From: Chloroflexota bacterium | GTDB taxonomy: Bacteria > Chloroflexota > UBA6077 > FW602-bin22 > JACQUS01 | DNA length: 10,387 nucleotides | Direction: 5' to 3' | Assembly: GCA_016210125.1 (NCBI GenBank) | Contig: JACQUS010000091.1 | Coordinates: 1-10,387, forward strand | In this document: positions 6,489 to 10,387 of the stretch, in pieces | Layout: every line of letters begins with the position of its first letter | Numbering within the stretch: the stretch's first letter is position 1 | Made by a program: the position numbers and the translations under genes | The notes under the pieces: model-generated | The model's database searches: none | What the model saw: only the letters and a program-made list of their open reading frames with translations | What the model was told of the DNA's origin: nothing

Positions 6489-8177
6489 ATGGCGCGCGTG
6501 TATGGCGGCACACTTCTGGCGCGCACGCTCAAGGCGGCGGGCGTGCGCGTCGTCTTCGGCATCCTCGGGCAGGACATGCTCAGCGTCTACGATGCCTGCC
6601 TGGAGGAGGGCATCACGGTCATCGGCAACCGCCACGAGTCGGCCTCGGTGCACATGGCCGACGCCTACGCGCGCCTGACGGGCCAGCCCGGCGTGTGCCT
6701 CTTCACCTCGGGGCCGGGGCACGCCAACTGCGTCGGCGGGGCCACGGCCGCCTGGTGCGCCGACAGCCCGGTCGTGCTCATCAGCTCGTCCAGCGAGCTG
6801 AGCCTGCGCGAGATGCTGCCGCTCCAGGAGATCCCGCAGGTCGAGCTGCTCCAGCCGATCACCAAGTGGGCGCGCACGGTACACGGCCCGGAGCGCATTC
6901 CCGACCACGTGGCCGCCGCGCTGCGCCACGCCCTCTCCGGCCGCACCGGCCCGGTGCACCTGAGCATCCCGGGCGACGTCCTCAACCGGCGCATCGAGGA
7001 CGACCCGGCCTACCAGCTCGACCCGTCCGCCTACCGCCCACAGGGCCGCGCCTTCCCGGACCCGGCGCTCGTCGCGGCGACGGTCGACCTGCTGGCCCAG
7101 GCCGAGCGGCCGGTGCTCATCGTCGGCTCTGGCGCGCTCTGGTCGCGCGCCGCGGAGCCGCTGCGCGATTTCGTCGAGACGACCGAGACGCCGGCCTTCA
7201 CCTTCGAGCTGGCGCGCGGCCTGATCTCCGACGAGCACCCGCTCTGCTTCGGCAAGGCCGACCCTATGCTCAACCACGCCGCGCGGCTGTGTGCCGAGGC
7301 AGACCTGGTGCTGATCGTCGGCAAGCGCATGGACTGGCGCATGGGCTACGGTCGGCCGCCACGCTTCGCGCCGACCGCGCGCGTTGTACAGGTCGACCGC
7401 GAGCCGACCGAGGTGGGGCGCAACCGCGCGCTGGCCGTCGGCATCGCCGCCGACGAGGGCGCAACCCTCGCGGCGCTCGCTCAGGCGGCGCACGGCCGGC
7501 GCTGGCAGCGCCGTGACTGGCTCGACGCCCTGCGCGCCGCACGGCGGGCGCACGCCGCCGAGCTGGCCGAGCTAGAGCGCGACGACGGCGTGCCCATCCA
7601 CCCGCATCGCGTGCACGCCGAGGTGCGCGCGCTGCTCGAGCCCAACGCCATCCTGGCCATCGACGGCGGCGACTTCTGCCACCTGGGGCGCATGGCCCTG
7701 CCGGCGCGGCGGCCGTGCGGCATCCTGCACATCTTCCCGCTGGGCGAGCTGGGCATGTCGCTGCCGTTCGCCCTGGCGGCGCGCATCGTCGAGCCGCAGA
7801 CGCAGATCATCAACCTCATCGGCGACGGCGCGTTTGGCTTCTACGGTATGGAGTTCGACACCGCCGTGCGGCACGACCTGCCCATCGTCAGCGTCGTCGG
7901 CGTCGATGCTGCCTGGGGCATCGAGGCGCACCTCCAGGAGGCCATCTTCGGCCGCGACCGCCTGGTCGGCTCGCTGCTGCGCGAGACGCGCTATGACCAG
8001 GTGGTCCAGGGGCTCGGCGGCTACGGCGAGCACGTCGAGCGGCCGCAGGACCTGCGCCCGGCGCTGCAGCGCGCCCTGGCCAGCGGGCGGCCGGCCTGCG
8101 TGAACGTGCGCATCCGCGGCGTCAACAGCCCGATGACCGATCACCTCATCCGTCGCAAACGCGAGCTGAGCGCGTAG
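6489..8177 (+). CDS. thiamine-diphosphate-dependent enzyme (acetolactate synthase / 2-hydroxyacyl-CoA lyase superfamily)
   Basis: Protein of 562 residues with the three-domain ThDP decarboxylase/ligase plan. The Pyr domain carries the catalytic glutamate E50 in NRHESASVHMADAYARLTG, then FTSGPGHAN (72-80). The central domain has PVLIVGSGALW (208-218) and VVQVDREPTEVGRNR (299-313), a pattern common in oxalyl-CoA decarboxylase and 2-hydroxyacyl-CoA lyase relatives. The PP domain has GDGAFGFYGME (445-455). The metal-binding motif is unusual: the usual Asn-Asn before xxWG is Val472-Asp473, so the expected Mg ligand, 27 residues after D446, is Asp. ATG 6489 is chosen over an upstream TTG at 6405 because GGAGAGG lies just before it and the family N-terminus begins there. 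No acetolactate synthase small subunit, CoA transferase or other pathway gene is near, so the substrate is open. Confidence 0.9.
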   Translation: MARVYGGTLLARTLKAAGVRVVFGILGQDMLSVYDACLEEGITVIGNRHESASVHMADAYARLTGQPGVCLFTSGPGHANCVGGATAAWCADSPVVLISSSSELSLREMLPLQEIPQVELLQPITKWARTVHGPERIPDHVAAALRHALSGRTGPVHLSIPGDVLNRRIEDDPAYQLDPSAYRPQGRAFPDPALVAATVDLLAQAERPVLIVGSGALWSRAAEPLRDFVETTETPAFTFELARGLISDEHPLCFGKADPMLNHAARLCAEADLVLIVGKRMDWRMGYGRPPRFAPTARVVQVDREPTEVGRNRALAVGIAADEGATLAALAQAAHGRRWQRRDWLDALRAARRAHAAELAELERDDGVPIHPHRVHAEVRALLEPNAILAIDGGDFCHLGRMALPARRPCGILHIFPLGELGMSLPFALAARIVEPQTQIINLIGDGAFGFYGMEFDTAVRHDLPIVSVVGVDAAWGIEAHLQEAIFGRDRLVGSLLRETRYDQVVQGLGGYGEHVERPQDLRPALQRALASGRPACVNVRIRGVNSPMTDHLIRRKRELSA

Positions 8178-8259
8178 CTCGGCTTGCGCCCGCCCTGTCC
8201 GTTTCCAGTCGCGGCGGGGCGTGCCTCGCCGCGACGCTGAACCACGGACGAGCCGAGCT
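8176..8259. terminator. 84-base nested inverted repeat between convergent genes (probable bidirectional terminator)
   Basis: Three nested pairings share one axis. The outer is AGCTCGGCT (8176-8184) with AGCCGAGCT (8251-8259), the middle GTCCGT (8197-8202) with ACGGAC (8244-8249). The inner is GTCGCGGCGGGGC (8208-8220) with GCCTCGCCGCGAC (8223-8235), which has one G-T pair. The outer arm begins within the stop codon of the ThDP gene. It fills most of the space between convergent genes, as a two-way terminator would; there is no T tract on either side, so the mechanism may be structural or Rho-linked. Confidence 0.5.
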
Positions 8260-8285
8260 GTGCCGCTACGCTCGCTGGTCTGCGC

Positions 8286-8876
8286 TCAGAGGCGCGGCGG
8301 CAGGTAGACGTAGGGCAGCACCTCGTGCCCGCTCTGGCCCAGCTCGCGGCGGGCGAGCATCTCGAAGCTGGTGAAGTCGGCGCGGTAGACGATCTCGCAC
8401 TCGGTCGAGCGCCGCAGGCGCTGGCCCTCGAGCGAGTGGTAGGCGATGATGTGCAAGACGGCGTGGGGCAGGCCCTCCTCGGCGGCCAGGTGGACGCCGC
8501 TGAAGGCGTGGCCGAGCGTGCTCCCGGCGAGCGCGTGCTGCCCGGCTGGCGCGTGCTCCAGCAGCTTGCCGACATCGTGAAGCAGCGCGCCGGCGGCGAT
8601 GGCGTCGCGGTCGACCGCCACGCCGTGCACCGCGGCCACGACGTCGGCCATGGCCAGCGCCAGCCGCACCACGGCGCGGACGTGCTCCACGCCGAGGCCG
8701 GGCTTGTGCAGCCGGCTGGTGAACGGCAAGTCGTGCTCCAGGTCGTGCGCGCCGCTGGCCTCCATGGAGCGCACCCAGGTGCGCACCACTTTTTCGCGTA
8801 GGGCGTCGTCGCGCACCTCGGCCAGCTCGCGCGCGAAGGTCTGTCGGACGTGCGCGGCGTGGTTGGTCGTGGTCAT
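8286..8876 (-). CDS. HD-domain metal-dependent phosphohydrolase
   Basis: Protein of 196 residues. The metal-binding set of the HD superfamily is visible: H65 (GVEHV), H100-D101 in LLHDVGK, H123 (GHAFSG), H147 (YHS) and D167 (YRADF). HD proteins of this size hydrolyse nucleotides or other phosphoesters, sometimes cyclic nucleotides; no accessory domain narrows it here. There is no signal peptide or membrane segment, so it should be cytosolic. The ATG at 8876 has AGGAG about seven bases upstream. The C-terminus ends in a hydrophobic LPYVYLPPRL tail with no known role. It converges with the ThDP enzyme and diverges from the DNA methyltransferase across 92 bases, so it may share a promoter region with the latter. 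The superfamily is clear, the substrate unknown. Confidence 0.88.
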   Translation of the reverse strand: MTTTNHAAHVRQTFARELAEVRDDALREKVVRTWVRSMEASGAHDLEHDLPFTSRLHKPGLGVEHVRAVVRLALAMADVVAAVHGVAVDRDAIAAGALLHDVGKLLEHAPAGQHALAGSTLGHAFSGVHLAAEEGLPHAVLHIIAYHSLEGQRLRRSTECEIVYRADFTSFEMLARRELGQSGHEVLPYVYLPPRL

Positions 8877-8968
8877 CGCCCACTCCTAACGGCTCGATGG
8901 GCTGGCTGGCGCGGCTGTCGCGCGCCGCTTATCCTAGCAGCTAGGCGCATCTCCTGCCAGGGGGCATC
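8877..8968. promoter_or_regulatory. 92-base divergent spacer between HD and methyltransferase genes
   Basis: It must hold the start signals of both genes. It contains the small dyad CCTAG-CAG-CTAGG (8933-8945) about 25 bases before the methyltransferase GTG, and GGCGCG/CGCGCC further upstream. No convincing -35/-10 pair was found. The CCTAG dyad could be a regulator site, since many methyltransferase genes are controlled at their start; that is inference. Confidence 0.3.
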
Positions 8969-10027
8969 GTGGGACGCGGACGCTTCGCCGGGCGCTACGG
9001 CGCGGCCCGCTTGGAAGAGCTGGAGCGCCAGGCGCGCGCCGCGGCGCGGCCGGCCGGCCCGCAGCCGGCGGACGGGCCGCTGCACGTCGCCACGCTGCCG
9101 GCGCGGCCGCCGGCCGGCCCGCCCTCGCAGCTCTGGCTGGCGGAGAACGCAGCGCTCATGCGCGCGCTCCTGGCGCAGCCCGCGCCGCGCTTCCGGCTCA
9201 TTTATCTCGACCCGCCGTTCAACGCCGGGCGACGGCGCACCGCGCGCCTCGGCGGGCCGGACGGCGCGCGCGAGGTCCCGGCCTACAAGGACGAAGCGTC
9301 GTTCGGCGCCCACCTGGCGGCGCTGGCCGAGCGGCTGGCCCTGGCGCGCGATCTCCTCGAGCCGGATGGCACGCTGTACGTCCACCTCGACTGGCGCAGC
9401 GTGCACGAGGCCAAGGTCATCCTCGACTACCTCTTCGGCCGCGCGCGCTTCCTCAACGAGATCGTCTGGTGCTACTACGGCCCGTCGCCCATCCGCAGCG
9501 CGTTCAAGCGCAAGCACGACACGATCCTGGCGTACACGCGCTCGCGGCGCTACGTGTTCAACGCCGACGCGGTGCGTGTCCCGTACGATCCGGTCACGGT
9601 GCGCACGTTTGCCAGCAGCCCGAAGGCCGGCTTCGGCAAGGTGCCGGATTTGGCGCGCGGCAAGGTGCCCGAGGACTGGTGGTACTTTCCGGTGGTGGCG
9701 CGGCTGCACGGCGAGCGCGTCGGCTACGAGACGCAGAAGCCGGAGGCCCTGCTGGAGCGCATCGTCCGCGCCTCGTCGCACCAGGGCGACATGGTGGGCG
9801 ACTTCTGCTGCGGCTCGGGGACGACGGCCGTCGTCGCGGCGCGACTGGGCCGCGGCTTTGTCGCCGCCGACAGCAGCCCGCTGGCCGTGGCCAAGACGCG
9901 ACTGCGGCTCGAGCGCTTGGCGGCGCGGCCGGCGGTGGAGGTCTCTTGCTGGCCCGCCGCACCGTGCGGGATGATCGCGACGGGAATGGGCGACGAAACA
10001 CTGGGGTTGACCGATGCGCCGGCGTGA
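8969..10027 (+). CDS. beta-class DNA N4-cytosine/N6-adenine methyltransferase
   Basis: Protein of 352 residues that should transfer a methyl group from S-adenosylmethionine to an exocyclic amino group of DNA. The motif order is catalytic motif IV DPPF (81-84) first, then YETQKPEALLERI (253-265) and SAM-binding motif I DFCCGSGTT (278-286) with FVAAD (297-301); this order marks the beta class (Mod/type II families). KRKHDTILAYTRS (180-192) is also typical. The start is GTG 8969 with AGGGGG just upstream. Residues about 22-55 are a Pro/Ala/Gly-rich, low-complexity segment with an internal repeat. The region between DPPF and motif I probably holds target recognition. No restriction endonuclease is visible; the gene overlaps the downstream MNT gene by 14 bases, implying co-transcription. 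It could be a solitary methylase, a Mod-like subunit, or part of a defence unit continuing past the window. Confidence 0.92.
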   Translation: MGRGRFAGRYGAARLEELERQARAAARPAGPQPADGPLHVATLPARPPAGPPSQLWLAENAALMRALLAQPAPRFRLIYLDPPFNAGRRRTARLGGPDGAREVPAYKDEASFGAHLAALAERLALARDLLEPDGTLYVHLDWRSVHEAKVILDYLFGRARFLNEIVWCYYGPSPIRSAFKRKHDTILAYTRSRRYVFNADAVRVPYDPVTVRTFASSPKAGFGKVPDLARGKVPEDWWYFPVVARLHGERVGYETQKPEALLERIVRASSHQGDMVGDFCCGSGTTAVVAARLGRGFVAADSSPLAVAKTRLRLERLAARPAVEVSCWPAAPCGMIATGMGDETLGLTDAPA

Positions 10028-10349
10028 ACTGCCGCCGGAAGTGCGCGCGGCGTTGGCCGAACTGAAGGACGCGTTTGTCCGCCTCTATGGCGAGCGCCTA
10101 CGTGGCTTGTATCTCTACGGTTCGTATGCTCGCGGCACGTTCAACGAAGGCTCGGACCTCGACGTGCTCGTAGCTATCGACGGAGATGTGCACCCGGTCG
10201 AAGAGATAGGTCGCTACAATGAGGTCGTGTCCGACATTTGCCTGCGGCACGACGTCCTGATCGCGACCTATCCGGTTCCGGAGCGGTGGCTCGGCGAAAG
10301 AAAGGACCCCCTCTTCGCCAACGTGCGCCGTGAAGGAATCCCTCTATGA
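10014..10349 (+). CDS. minimal nucleotidyltransferase (MNT) domain protein, likely MNT-HEPN antitoxin
   Basis: Protein of 111 residues with the MNT-type polymerase-beta nucleotidyltransferase core. GSYARGTFNEGSDLDVLV (36-53) fits the GSx10DxD signature, with D48 and D50 as metal ligands, and D80 in LRHDVLIATYPV is a likely third acid. Its length is usual for stand-alone MNT proteins. In studied MNT-HEPN (MntA-HepT type) pairs the MNT antitoxin neutralises a HEPN ribonuclease, by nucleotidylating it where activity has been shown. The ATG at 10014 lies inside the methyltransferase gene (14-base overlap), and its stop overlaps the next ATG by 4 bases. G+C is lower than in the methyltransferase. 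The start could vary by a few codons; the family call is secure and the antitoxin role is inferred from the pair. Confidence 0.88.
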   Translation: MRRRELPPEVRAALAELKDAFVRLYGERLRGLYLYGSYARGTFNEGSDLDVLVAIDGDVHPVEEIGRYNEVVSDICLRHDVLIATYPVPERWLGERKDPLFANVRREGIPL

Positions 10350-10387
10350 CCATCCCAGACGAGCTGCGGGTCATTCTCGACAAGGCA
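10346..10387 (+). CDS. probable HEPN-domain toxin, first 14 codons only
   Basis: An ATG at 10346 overlaps the MNT stop in an ATGA arrangement, with AAGGA about nine bases upstream. The visible residues are M-T-I-P-D-E-L-R-V-I-L-D-K-A, after which the window ends. The sequence alone is too short to assign. Its position directly behind an MNT gene, its coupling, and a helix-prone opening fit the HEPN (HepT-like) partner normally found there. This call is inference from context. Confidence 0.55.
   Translation, partial: MTIPDELRVILDKA

Noticed and set aside
6390..7553. 387-codon minus-strand open frame inside the ThDP gene
   Set aside because: Antisense shadow of a clear ThDP-enzyme gene with no ribosome site or domain.

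Overview
The window is a high-GC bacterial chromosome segment with seven recognisable genes and a cut-off eighth. Organism: the very high GC, the soluble multi-GAF hybrid kinase, and a family of G-rich/C-rich intergenic hairpin repeats would fit a Chloroflexota-like bacterium. That assignment is inference; there is no rRNA or other phylogenetic marker here.

Left part (1-6188), minus strand. In transcription order: a phytoene-desaturase-like FAD oxidoreductase (6188-4689), a large soluble hybrid histidine kinase with a degenerate receiver at its N-terminus and two intact receivers at its C-terminus (4344-991), and the first 224 residues of an acyl-CoA dehydrogenase (674-1, running off the window). 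The three genes share a strand, but gaps of 344 and 316 bases separate them. Both gaps carry a copy of the same hairpin repeat, so they are probably separate transcription units. A third, shorter copy lies at 6241-6305 upstream of the oxidoreductase. The gap in front of the kinase also holds a 26-bp perfect palindrome and two overlapping hairpins, one with a T6 tract.

Middle (6189-8876). A 300-base divergent region separates the oxidoreductase from a plus-strand thiamine-diphosphate enzyme of the acetolactate synthase / 2-hydroxyacyl-CoA lyase superfamily (6489-8177). It converges on a minus-strand HD-domain phosphohydrolase (8876-8286). An 84-base nested inverted repeat between the two probably ends transcription from both sides.

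Right part (8877-10387), plus strand. A 92-base divergent spacer leads to a beta-class (DPPF ... FxCGSG order) N4/N6 DNA methyltransferase. Its 3' end overlaps by 14 bases a minimal nucleotidyltransferase (MNT), which in turn overlaps by 4 bases the start of another reading frame, probably the HEPN partner (only 14 codons seen). This looks like a translationally coupled methyltransferase-MNT-HEPN unit, the best candidate here for a defence or toxin-antitoxin system. The MNT gene is clearly less GC-rich than the methyltransferase, suggesting a different origin. The metabolic genes have no visible pathway partners in the window, so their substrates cannot be fixed.
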